Source: Blastocladiella emersonii ATCC 22665
Lineage: Eukaryota > Blastocladiomycota > Blastocladiomycetes > Blastocladiales > Blastocladiaceae
DNA: 64,000 nt
Direction: 5' to 3'
Assembly (NCBI GenBank): GCA_025594325.1
Contig: JANHCV010000009.1
Span: 992,001 to 1,056,000, forward strand
The position numbers and the translations under genes were made by a program. Shown here one piece after another: positions 55,043 through 64,000 of this stretch. The notes beneath the pieces were generated by a model that saw nothing but the letters and a program-made list of their open reading frames with translations, had not been told where the DNA came from and did not search any database. Every line of letters begins with the position of its first letter. Within the stretch, counting starts at the first letter, position 1.

Positions 55043-55441
55043 GTGTCGTCGGCTTCACGCTCGCACTGGAGCGTCCCCGAAAGACCAAGTGCAGCTTCGT
55101 CAGGACCTCGAGGAACCCACGGCCTCGTGCGTCCTCCACGCTTCGTCAACTATGTCGCATCACAACGCATGGTTCGTGCCGAGCCGAAGAACCTCGCGCT
55201 AGTCAAGCAGGCCGACTTGAATCTCTTGGCCAAAGTCGCCCTACGACTTTCGAACTGCACCGAGGCCCGCCCCTACGATGCCGCAGATATACGCGTTGAT
55301 ACGCTTGCGGAGGTATCCGAGCTGATTGACATGATCTTGGAGATGCTTCCAGCGCTGCTGGCGATTCCCATACTTCGGCCCCGGATCTGTTGGATCCTGG
55401 CACCCTCCGCTGTTTGGGCCCTCGAATCGACCCAAGAGTAG
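55043..55441 (+). CDS. Small orphan protein, dispersed-family member E
   Basis: The open frame runs from about 55025 to a stop at 55439-55441. It starts VSSASRSHWSVPER (GTG, compare MSSASS in member C), and the first ATG is at 55169 (90 aa). The start is therefore uncertain: an upstream exon or loss of the original ATG. The domain is clear: VRPPRFVNYVAS, ALVKQADLNLLAKVALRL, then VDTLAEVSELIDMILEMLPA and LLAIPIL, matching the LL-P-LL-x2-P end of the other members. It may be a decaying copy. Confidence 0.45.
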   Translation: MSSASRSHWSVPERPSAASSGPRGTHGLVRPPRFVNYVASQRMVRAEPKNLALVKQADLNLLAKVALRLSNCTEARPYDAADIRVDTLAEVSELIDMILEMLPALLAIPILRPRICWILAPSAVWALESTQE

Positions 55442-55591
55442 CCGAGGACCATCACGTACCCCCGCGCCAGCGTCCCAAGGCGCAAGGATCCCTGCGAACG
55501 AGCGGTCGATGGCTGCTGTAGCCTCAAATCCAGCAATGGTTCTCGCGTCCTGAATTCAATAGACTTCTTCATATCCCCGTGGCGAATGAGT

Positions 55592-56236
55592 TCAACGGCT
55601 CTCGAATTCCTTGAGTGCAGCGACAAGCTTGGCCTTGTGGTTGGCCAGCGTGACGAGCGCGTCGACGGCTAGCGGATTGAAGTCAGCGACCATGAATTAC
55701 GCGTGTGACACGAGCTGAGCGTACCGTTCTTGAAGTCGGACTGAGCGGACCGCAGCGACTGGTTCGGGAAAGCGCCGAACCACTTGATCGGGTCGGTCGG
55801 CGCGGGCGGCTTGGTTGCGTCCTCGTCCTCCTCGGCGGGCTCGTCCTTCTCGACGACAGCGACAGGAACCGGGGCGAGGCCGAGGTGCTGCGACTCGCCG
55901 GTGATAGACACGCTTGCAGTCGTGGTAGGAAGAAGAGGTCAGTCGCGGTGCAAGCACGCCTCGTTGCAGCGGCAGCGTGCGCACCTCGCCTTCATGCGGT
56001 AGTCGTAGGCGATCGGGCCGAGCACGGGACCCATGGCGTGGCGGGCCTGCGAGAGGTTGAAGAAGCCCTGCATTCGGCCGAGTCAGCGGCTGAGGAAGGA
56101 GAAGCGGCGGGGCGACGGCGACCCGCACCGACTGGAGCGTCTTGGCGGCGACAGCATGGGCGTCGAGTAGGGTCTCGTAGGCCGACAAGGCGCCGACGAG
56201 CCGCGTCTCGGACGATTTGCATTCAGTGCGGGTCAT
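55592..56236 (-). CDS. VMA22: V-ATPase assembly factor Vma22/CCDC115
   Basis: Four exons (56236-56129, 56067-55985, 55912-55725, 55668-55592) give 151 aa; no single frame shows the whole protein. The joined product contains both signatures of the family: the SLAKARYAMG-like block (GFFNLSQARHAMGPVLGPIAYDYRMKA) and the PLNWFG block (TDPIKWFGAFPNQSLRSAQSDFKNAVDALVTLANHKAKL), which correspond to human CCDC115. An acidic linker (EKDEPAEEDEDA) lies between them. Vma22 works with Vma12/Vma21 in the ER to assemble the V0 sector of the vacuolar H+-ATPase. Confidence 0.9.
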
Positions 56237-56522
56237 GGTAGATGCATGGGTTGCGTTCTGCGTGGGGAGCGAGGGGAGAGCGAGACGCGAGCGCGACGTG
56301 ATCGGCGTCCAGCCACAGCGCACGTGCAGCGCTGGCTTACGCGTTTTGCCGAGCAAGCACGCGTCGCTTCGTGTGCCCCGCTGAGCTGGCCGCGGCAGCG
56401 TTCCCCCTCGCCCGGCCGGCCATCGCGCATCCCCGCTCTCTCTCCTCTCCTTCCCCTTCGCTGTCAGCGTAACGGTATCACCCACGGAGCAACCGCACCA
56501 CCACGCCTACTGCACCACCACC

Positions 56523-57052
56523 ATGTCGACCAACGTCCCCACCACCTCCACCTCGGCGACCAAGCCGTTGCGCAAGCACCCGGAGCTCGCGTCGCAGTCG
56601 CACGAGCCGGCGCCGTCGCACCACGCGGGCCAGCAGCCGCACGCCGCCGTCGTCGGGTCCGTTCTCTCGCTGCGGCTCGGACTGATCACTACGCGCATCA
56701 CCGCTCACCCACGCGCACGCACGCACGCACCCTCGTAGCCACGCGAGCATGGCCGACCAGCGCCGCCAGGAGATGCGCGAGGACCTGACCGAGGAGCTCA
56801 TCAAGCACCAGTCGCACCCGCACCACAAGGCGTCGGGCCGCGCCCCGGGCGACCCCGCCTGGGCCGAGGGCGAGCACGTCGGCCTCGAGCAGGTGTCGAC
56901 GGTACGCTTCTCCCGCTGCTCGATCGCCTTTCGCGACACCGCGACTCACACTGCCCGTCGTGTAGACCCAGGTCCGCGAGGGCGAGCCGCCGATCGTCGG
57001 GCACGTCCAGGCCCTCGACGAGGCCGCCGCCGCCAGCAAGGGCCGCAAGTAA
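56523..57052 (+). CDS. Small hydrophilic protein of unknown function
   Basis: Three exons (56523-56656, 56739-56901, 56966-57052) give 127 aa with consistent phases and introns of the local type (GTCCGT, GTACGC). The product is highly hydrophilic and without Cys: STNVPTTSTSATKPLRKHPE, MADQRRQEMREDLTEELIKH, HPHHKASGRAPGDP, AEGEHVGLEQVSTTQVREGE and a final DEAAAASKGRK. A second Met (56749) could also be the start, giving only the second and third exons. I do not recognise it. Confidence 0.55.
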
Positions 57053-57253
57053 GCGCCGCCGCTGCGGGTCGCCGTTCCTCGGCGCTGTCCGAGCAGAGTT
57101 TGTCAGTGTCATTGTCGTCGTAAGCAGATCAGTTTCTTCATCATTATCGCCCTGCCGTGTGCCCGCTCGGTGAGATGAGTCGATGAGCGCGAGACCCTGA
57201 ACGCGTCGCGCCGCAGCTGCTCGGCCGACGCCATCGCGACGAATGTGAATCCC

Positions 57254-60200
57254 ATGGAGCGCGCCAAACGACCGCACTCGGTGCAACAGCAACATGATGG
57301 TGAGCAGATTGAGGCCCCGCCAGCCGCCGCTGCGCGGGCGGGGTTCAAGATCCGCCGCACGGCCAAGAAGCCGCGCACACGAGCTGCTTCTGCCGCCGCA
57401 TCGGCGCAACCCGCCCCTCCGTCTTCCACCGCACCGACAGCGACGCCGCTGCCCGACTACCTCGCGTCGCTCGTCCCCGTGTTCGCCGCCATCAACACGA
57501 CCGCCACCTTCATGGCCGCGCGCGGCGTGCACCTGACGCTCGACCAGCTCAAGTCGGCGGTCGACGGCGCGACTGGTGGACAACCGCGGCCCTTTGACGT
57601 GACCGTGCTGCGCGAGCTGCTCGCCGTCGCGCCCAACCTCGTCGCCGCCGGGTGGGCCGACGAGCTCGGCCGCGGGTCGCAAGCCGCCAAACTCGACGAT
57701 CTCGCCGCCTCGCCGCTCCGTACGGTCCAGGCGGCGCAGCAGAGCGTCACGGTCGCGCTCGTCGGTGTGCCGCTCACGAGTGAGGCGGGGCCGGCAAAGT
57801 ACGCACGATGACGCGCGCGCTGGATCGAGTGCAAGGGGAAACTCACGACTATGCTTCGTGTGGTAGAAAAAAGGTCTCGGCCGCCAACGCGCTCAAGGCC
57901 ATGACCCGTGGTATCGAGGCGCGTAACGCCGCCTTTCGCGCTGCGCTCGACGCGTTCCACGCCGCGTGTATCGCCGAGGTACGGATCCTGGGATTCGGCG
58001 CGAGACTCTACGCCGACTCACCATCGCGCTGTAGAGCAAGGACCCGGCCGAGAGCCTCGCGGAACTCGCCTCGACGACGCTGCCCGACGTACCCGCACTC
58101 GATCGGCCGCGCCCGCTCCGCCTGACCGACACAGCCGGCGCAGCCTCAACCCCCGCTGCCCGCGACGTCGAGGCCAACAGCGAGACAAGCGACTCTGCCA
58201 TCGACATCCTGACCCTCGTCACGCGCGAGCGCTTCTACTACAACCAGCTCGTCGCGACGCACACAGTCCCAGCGCGCGCCGCGCGCTTCGGCACCTTCCC
58301 GCCGCGCCTGAGCGCCGGCCTGCGCACCGCGCTCGAGCGGTACAAGGGCATCCGCGAGCTGTACGCGCACCAGGCCGACGGCATCGACCGCGTGCTCGAC
58401 GGCGCGCACGTCATCGTCACCACGTCCACGTCGTCGGGCAAGTCGCTCGTCTACACGGTGCCGATGCTGCACGCGCTCGAGCACGACCGCCGCACCCGGT
58501 GCCTGTACCTGTGTCCGACCAAGGCGCTCGCGCAGGACCAGCTGCGCGGGATGCGTAGTTTGCTCAACGCGTGTGCGGGGCATCTCGAGGGCGTCGAGGT
58601 CGCGGCGTTTGACGGCGACACGCCGCAGGCCGACCGCGCGGGGATCCGAGCGAAGTCACAGATCCTCCTGTCGAACCCGGACATGCTCCACGTCACGATC
58701 CTGCCCAACGCGCACGAGTGGGCCGCGTGGCTCGCCCGGCTCAAGTACGTCGTCGTTGACGAGGCTCACGAGTACCATGGCGTGTTTGGTTCGCACGTAC
58801 GGTTTGTTTGGGTGAGCCGCGATTCCTGCGCACGCTGACCTAAAGCCCGGTACTGGCGTAGTGCGCGTGGATCTTTCGCCGGCTCCGCCGACTCGCCGCG
58901 CACTACGGCAACACGTCGCTGCAGTTCATCGCGTGCTCGGCGACCATCGCCAACCCGGTCCGTCACAATCCCTGTTCTACACCCGACTCGGACTAACTCG
59001 AACGCTCCCGCCACAGGTCGAGCACGCCCGCGCCCTGTTCGGTCTCGAGTTCGAGCACATCGGCGACGACGCGTCGCCCGCGGGCCGCCGCCTCATGGCC
59101 ATCTGGAACCCGCCGCTCGTCACGCAGCCCACCGTTCCGCGCAGTGATCCCGACGCTCCTGCACCGCCTGCAGCACCGCGCCGCGTCCCGCGCGTCTCGT
59201 CCGTGGCCGAAACCGCGCGCCTGTTCGTGTACCTCGTCGCGCGCGGCGTACGCACCGTCGCCTTCACCAAGTACCGCCAGGCGTGCGAGCTGCTGTTCAA
59301 GGAGGTGAGCGTGCTGCTCGCGGGGGACGCGGCGCTGCTCGACCGCGTGCGCAGCTACCGCGGCGGGTACCACCCCGAGGAGCGGCGCGTGATCGAGCGC
59401 GGGCTCGCGGCCGGCGAGTTTTGGGGGGTCGTTGCGACCAACGCGCTCGAGCTCGGGATCGATATTGGCGGGCTCGATGCGGTTTTGCATCTTGGGTTTC
59501 CTGGGCACGCGGCGCTGGTACTACTTCGTGTTCAATGACGTGTTCTGCTCGGCTCAAGCTAACTCACGTTGCCACTGAGTAGAAACAACAAGCTGGCCGC
59601 GCCGGCCGCCGCGCGCGCGACAGCGTGTCGGTGCTGATCCCCGAGGCGCACCCGCTCGACCAGTTCTTCGCGCGGCACCCGGACAAGGTGTTCTCGCCCG
59701 ACACCGAGCAGCACACGGTCGTCGACCCGTCCAACGAGGGCATCGCTGCCGCGCACCTGGCGTGCGCCGCGTTCGAGCTGCCCGTTCACGCGGCCGAACC
59801 GTGCTTCGGCGGGATCGAGTACGCGGACCTCGTCCCGCGTCACCTCGTCAGACACGAAGCGCAAGACGTGTACGAGTCACCCGTCTCCTTCCCCGCGCGC
59901 ACCGTCGCGATCCGGTCGATCCAGAACGACCAGTTCACGGTCGTCGACCGCACGCGGCCCGACCGCCACACGGTGCTCGAGTACCTCGAGGCCAGCCGCG
60001 CCGCATTCGCGCTGTATATTGGCGGCATCTTCCTCAACCAGGGCACCAGCTACCTCCTCACCGACGTCAACCCCGCCACGCTCGTCGCGGGGGTCCGCGC
60101 CACGGCGGCGAATTATTACACGAGCTGCCAGTACGTTTTCCGCGTGTGCGCGTTTGGGGTGCGGGACGAGAGCTGACTCGTGGTGCGCGGTCATGTAGGG

Positions 60201-61056
60201 ACATCACCAACATCGACCCTGTGCGCGACGTGGCGGCCAAGCGGCTGGGGCCTGTCGAGGTGCGCTTCGCCGAGGTCCAGGGTACCGAATCCTCTCGCCA
60301 CACGATCACTGTTACTCGCTCGTAGCTCACCTCAACCTCGCACCATCCAGTCACGACCCAGGTCTTCGGCTACCACAAGATCGACACCTCGACGCGCCGG
60401 ATCCTCGAGACGGTCGAGCTGACGACGCCCGCCATGGTCCGCCCCACGCGCGCCATGTACATGGACGTCCCGGCCGCCGCGGTCCGCAGCATGGGCGGGC
60501 CCGACCTCGCGTACGCGGCGATCCACGCGCTCAACCACGCGCTGCTCAACCTGCTCCCCGTCGCCGCGGTCCTTGGGTCCACCAACGAGGCCGGGTGCGA
60601 GTGCCGCGGAACCGATAACCGCCGGCCGCGCCCGTTCCGCGTCCTCGTCTACGACAAGCGCACGGGTGGCGTCGGGCTCGCGCGGCGGCTGTTCGAGACG
60701 TGCGCGCCGATGCTGCGGAACGCGGTCCGGCTGGTTGGAGAGTGTTTGTGCGACGACGGGTGTCCCGAGTGTACGTTTCGGTGTGGTGGTGGTGGACGTT
60801 GGTGGAGGGCTGACGTCGTGCGTGTGTGTGGCGTGTAGGCGTGCTCTGGAAACATTGCTCGCAGCAGAACGAGCTCATCAACAAGCGGCTCGCCGTCGTG
60901 CTCGCGCGGTATCTCCTCGGTGAGTCCGAACTGCAGAGTGAGACTGAGATGCAGGGTGAGCCGAGCGACGCGGTGGCTCAGTCCGAGGCAGAAGAAGAGC
61001 CTGGGGCTGTGGGCGACGACGATGTGGCTCAAAACGAGCCGTCGCTAGATGCGTGA
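57254..61056 (+). CDS. HRQ1: ATP-dependent DNA helicase HRQ1
   Basis: Nine exons: 57254-57798, 57867-57978, 58035-58796, 58862-58957, 59017-59517, 59583-60130, 60199-60281, 60351-60770, 60839-61056; 1094 aa, as in yeast Hrq1 (about 1080). It is a 3'-5' SF2 helicase of the RecQ4-like/MrfA group, involved in interstrand crosslink repair and telomere maintenance. Motifs: Q-like [12 protein letters not shown], Walker [10 protein letters not shown] (about residue 350), Ia [15 protein letters not shown] box (461), [26 protein letters not shown], and [11 protein letters not shown] (about 675), which only appears after splicing. The DUF1998 C-terminal domain carries the Cys cluster [10 protein letters not shown] and an earlier CEC pair, completed by CVLWKHC in the last exon. 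The first ~200 residues are disordered and basic. Confidence 0.93.
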
Positions 61057-61166
61057 TGAGGATCCGCTCAGAATGTATATTGGTTAAGCCGTTTGAGCAC
61101 AAGTCTTGGAGGTCGTGACAGAGCTTTCCCGAGAGCCAGTCAGCGAGAACCACAGGTCGGTCACGG

Positions 61167-61478
61167 TCAATCAATGAACGAGACACGAGCAGCGGATGTC
61201 CCTGGCGCCAGCGGAGCCGCGGAGTAGTCGCCGAGGTACGGCGATCGAGACGCGTACCCAGTACCGGCAGCAGCAGCGGACGGCGTCGCCCCAGGTGTGG
61301 TGCTGGTCGCCGCGAACGCTGAGCCCGGCGTCGAGTAGTCCGAGACCAAGAGCGAGGCCACGGACGTGGGCGCGAGGTGCGGCGACGTGTACGCGGCGCC
61401 GCCGTGGTGGCGGTTCGCGTGGTGAGCGCGGCGCCGGTGCTGCGACACGGACACGATGGACGGCGGCGGCGGTTGCAT
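61167..61478 (-). CDS. Serine/alanine/proline-rich hypothetical protein
   Basis: ORF of 103 aa from ATG 61478, low complexity (MQPPPPSIVSVSQHRR; AHHANRHHGGAAYTSPH; STTPGATPSAAAAGTGYASR). It has no domain. It converges on HRQ1 with 110 bp between stops. It may be a small disordered protein or a chance GC-rich ORF. Confidence 0.3.
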   Translation of the reverse strand: MQPPPPSIVSVSQHRRRAHHANRHHGGAAYTSPHLAPTSVASLLVSDYSTPGSAFAATSTTPGATPSAAAAGTGYASRSPYLGDYSAAPLAPGTSAARVSFID

Positions 61479-61877
61479 CGAGGCGGCGAGACGAACACGT
61501 GTGTGGCGCAGCGCGTTGTCACAATCCAGGCTTCGCGTCAAGCGCTGACAAGGCACGCTTGAATCGTGCCGTTAAGCATCACGTCAGTGACCTTTCAGCA
61601 CTACTGCGGTCGAATTAAAACCAGAATATGGCGAATATATCACTGCAAACCGGACCTCACACACATCAGATTTACCCTCAGCTCGACACGATCATCGATC
61701 AAGAATGAATGGCCAGATCATCAAACCCAACAGCGTTCACAATACGTCGGATGTGATTGATGTCGAGGTATAACTCAACGCGTCTCATTCGTGATGGCTC
61801 TCCCACGCTGCCCGCGAGCGACGAAGATTAAGGGCAAATAATTAATAAAATTTAGATACATACAACGGGCATGAAAA
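61479..61877. other. Intergenic, lower GC
   Basis: About 400 bp, AT-richer than average, with partial element E13 near its right end. No gene seen. Confidence 0.5.
61751..61788 (+). repeat. Partial composite element E13
   Basis: ATGTGAT, then AACGCGTCTCATTCG; the second half is intact, the first is degenerate and the spacing is long. Forward orientation, left of the orphan gene at 61.9 kb. Confidence 0.5.
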
Positions 61878-63955
61878 TCAAAGCTGAATGTCAGCAACCT
61901 TGGCTGCAGCGGGCGCAATCCGCGCGAATTCGTCGCGAACCGAAGTCGTATTGATTTCCTCGGTCGTATCCGCGACCAGCTTACGCACAATCTCCGCCAA
62001 AGCTTCGGGATCAGCGAGACCGTCCAGCGCGCCATCAGGAGCGAGACGCAAAACGGCCAACGGAAGGCTGCCCGCGACCACCTCTCCCCGCAGCGTGTCA
62101 AAAGCACGGCGAGGATTGGTTGTAAACAGCATGCGTGCGACAAGCCGGGCGGACGCGAGGCGATCACACGCGCAAGTCAAGGATTCTTCAACGTCCAGGG
62201 ACTTGCACAGTCGCGACCAAAGGTCGTTTACAGGAGGAAGCAGCGATTCGCAATGCTCGAGTCCGCACTTGTCCCAAAGAGCCTCGACAATGTCGCGCCA
62301 GATTTGCTGCGCAGTGAGCGGGCATGTTGGGCAAAGCGTGAGGTGAGGCTCGTCGATATTTCCGAATCTGTCCAGCGAGTCGGGAACGCCATCAGGTTTG
62401 AAGAGCGAGCGGAGGACAACCTGGAGGTAAAGGTGAGCGTTGTTTGACTGGTCGATCAAGCGCGTGAACCAGCTCTTGATGTTCACTCGCGAAAAGGCTG
62501 ACGCGAGCAGCCGAGAAATGTCGAGGGATGCAAGCCAGCTCGAGCTCTCATAATAAGACGCCGGGGAAGAGGTGAGAGCGCTGAGAAACTCGGCGGGGAT
62601 GGCAAGTGTCTCGCTGTCGAACAAAAAGGCAAAGAAACGAGCATCGACGACAAGGTCGAACTCGTCCACTTCGCGCGCCGCTGCGGCGTACAAGTAAAAG
62701 GCATCAACGAAAGCTGACAGGGTAAGCTGAATGTCCGTGTAGCTGCGCGGACCCAGGACGAGTGCAACCGGAGCACGGCTTCGCCAATGTGGGGGTTGGA
62801 ATAGGGTCTTCCACGCCCAACGCAGAACGCTATACGTGCGATATGAATTAGCCTGCATTCATGTGGTGACCCAAGTACAGGATGGGGTCACGCACCGTCA
62901 AGAAGCAACTGCTTCCACTTGTCCGAGCTGTACCGCCCGCGGAGCCGCCCAACGTATTCAAGCTCGTTTCGGGCGATAGCCGAGCCGAGAAGCGCGCTAC
63001 AGTGCTTCGTAGCAACGAGCCCCTGCGCGTGGAGAAACTCGAGGTCGTCGACAGGCAAATCAATGTCAAACCATTCAACCACATGCTCTCCGAGCTGGCG
63101 CTGCACGGGTACGTCGAATCCGTTGTCCCCCTTATCATCTCCGCCGTCAAGAGGCGTCCGATGAATCGGAAAGTCTTGGAGTTGTAGATCGAGGACGAAG
63201 GCGGACCTGATTTGGTCAGGGAAGCGACGGACAAGCTCAACAAAGACGTGTGAGCCCACGTCAACCGCCGAGTGCACGTAGAGGTTGTGCACGTTGAGAG
63301 GCATTTGCGAGCTGTGCTTGATGAGCCAAATGTAAAAGTCGGTGAACTTGCGAGGAACATAATACATTTCCGCGACGCCCTCTGCAACGCAGATGGCCAG
63401 TTTTGCCGGGTTGGGCGCTCCGTACAAGCCAGCAAGCACCGACGTGTCAACCGTGAAGCGAGAGCCTTCCATGAGCAGCTGGAATGTCGGAAGGTTCCAC
63501 GACAGCAGCGCAAGGTAGCATAGGCCGTCGATGAAACGCACAGGAGACGCGGGAAGATTGAACTCGGCGATGTCAAGGCCAAAGTCGTAGAACAGGTCAA
63601 AGAATAGCGGGACCCAGTCTGCCAGCGCGAGACGGACCTCGAGCAGCGAGGTCGATTTGATGACGATGTCGGTAAGAATTAGTTGGAGCGGATCCGTCCA
63701 GCCGGAGATGACGGCAGCAGCGACAAGTCGCACAAGCGTCGACAGCGGGCACGTCAAAATAGAGCTGTAGTTAATCGTGTGCGAGTCCTCGAGCCGCTGA
63801 CGTAGGGTCTCCGAGTTGACGTCGCTGGGTCGAATACGGCGCCGCAGAAGCTTGGCCAGGTTGACCAAGATCGCAGTCGGTGCAGGGGCTCGGACATAAA
63901 AATCATTTCTTGATCTGGCAGCCTTTTGGATCTCCGTGGAATTGAGGTCGATCAT
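61878..63955 (-). CDS. Large orphan helical protein
   Basis: Two long frames (63955-62892 and 62829-61878) join through a 62-nt intron (donor GTGACC, acceptor TATAG) to give 671 aa; without splicing they would be two ORFs of 355 and 326 codons. I recognise no domain. The sequence is helical with many LxxL and aromatic residues: VPLFFDLFYDFGLDIAEF, FIDGLCYLALLSWNLPTFQL, FVELVRRFPDQIRSAF, FVDAFYLYAAAAREVDEF, LARLVARMLF. It is moderately rich in Cys in the second half (CPTCPL, CGLEHCESLL). The alternating helix pattern loosely resembles ankyrin- or TPR-like solenoids, but no repeat is clear. GC is lower than in the conserved genes, like the accessory genes. ATG 63955 is the first Met but an upstream exon beyond the window is possible. 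Confidence 0.5.
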
Positions 63956-64000
63956 GAAAAGGCGCGCGAGGGCATCGCGAGGACGCCTCGGAAACGTGCT

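Noticed and set aside
1-64000. CRISPR arrays, operons or prokaryotic insertion sequences
   Set aside because: Short regular repeats with unique spacers are absent, genes have spliceosomal introns, and the only mobile element is MITE-like.

Overview
This is a GC-rich nuclear window from a microbial eukaryote, not a prokaryote. Most conserved genes are split by short GT-AG introns (about 50-110 nt, one of 212 nt). It encodes cytoplasmic dynein heavy chain, STT3, Snf7/ESCRT-III, MOB1, NUFIP1, Vma22/CCDC115, a mitochondrial L21 and a FOCAD-like protein. High GC, tiny introns, cytoplasmic dynein and a GPI-type Kelch protein fit an early-diverging zoosporic fungus (Blastocladiomycota/Chytrid grade). 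That placement is an inference.

Layout: 1-9.7 kb is a dense conserved block: FGGY kinase (partial, -), ITFG1/TIP (+), a small coiled-coil ORF with a frame break, STT3 (+), a LIM protein (-), Snf7/CHMP4 (-) and MOB1 (+). 9.8-17.7 kb is mixed: a small orphan gene, a GPI-anchored Kelch-like protein (-), an OAS/cGAS-like nucleotidyltransferase (+) and a divergent MATH/BTB-like gene (-). 17.7-35.6 kb is conserved: DNMT2/TRDMT1 (-) divergent from a 4745-aa dynein heavy chain (+), then a HAD phosphatase (-) and bL21m (-). 35.7-40.4 kb is an accessory island with two small orphan paralogues and a second MATH/BTB-like gene. 40.5-48.5 kb holds a FOCAD/RST1-like HEAT protein (+) and NUFIP1 (-). 48.6-55.5 kb is a second accessory island: an orphan with an F-box-like start, a third BTB gene, a broken fourth BTB copy, two more small orphan paralogues and a 314-bp MITE-like element. 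55.6-61.1 kb is conserved again: Vma22/CCDC115 (-), a small unknown gene (+) and the HRQ1 DNA helicase (+, nine exons). The window ends with a serine/alanine-rich ORF and an unrecognised 671-aa gene (-).

Main discoveries: (i) a rigid composite intergenic motif, CACRTG-N8-ACGCGT followed by CTC, often preceded 11 bp upstream by a third hexamer. It recurs in the accessory regions and sits as inward-facing pairs around the three intact MATH/BTB-like genes. (ii) A dispersed five-member family of small orphan proteins with a shared ~65-residue helical domain. (iii) A candidate OAS/cGAS-type nucleotidyltransferase with the GS and D-x-D signature. (iv) A 5' splice-site consensus GTRCG with C at +4 in nearly every intron I modelled. 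(v) A MITE with 50-bp inverted repeats that supplies the stop codon of one orphan gene.

The conserved genes share no single pathway; they are ordinary housekeeping genes. The accessory islands are where gene birth, duplication and decay are visible.
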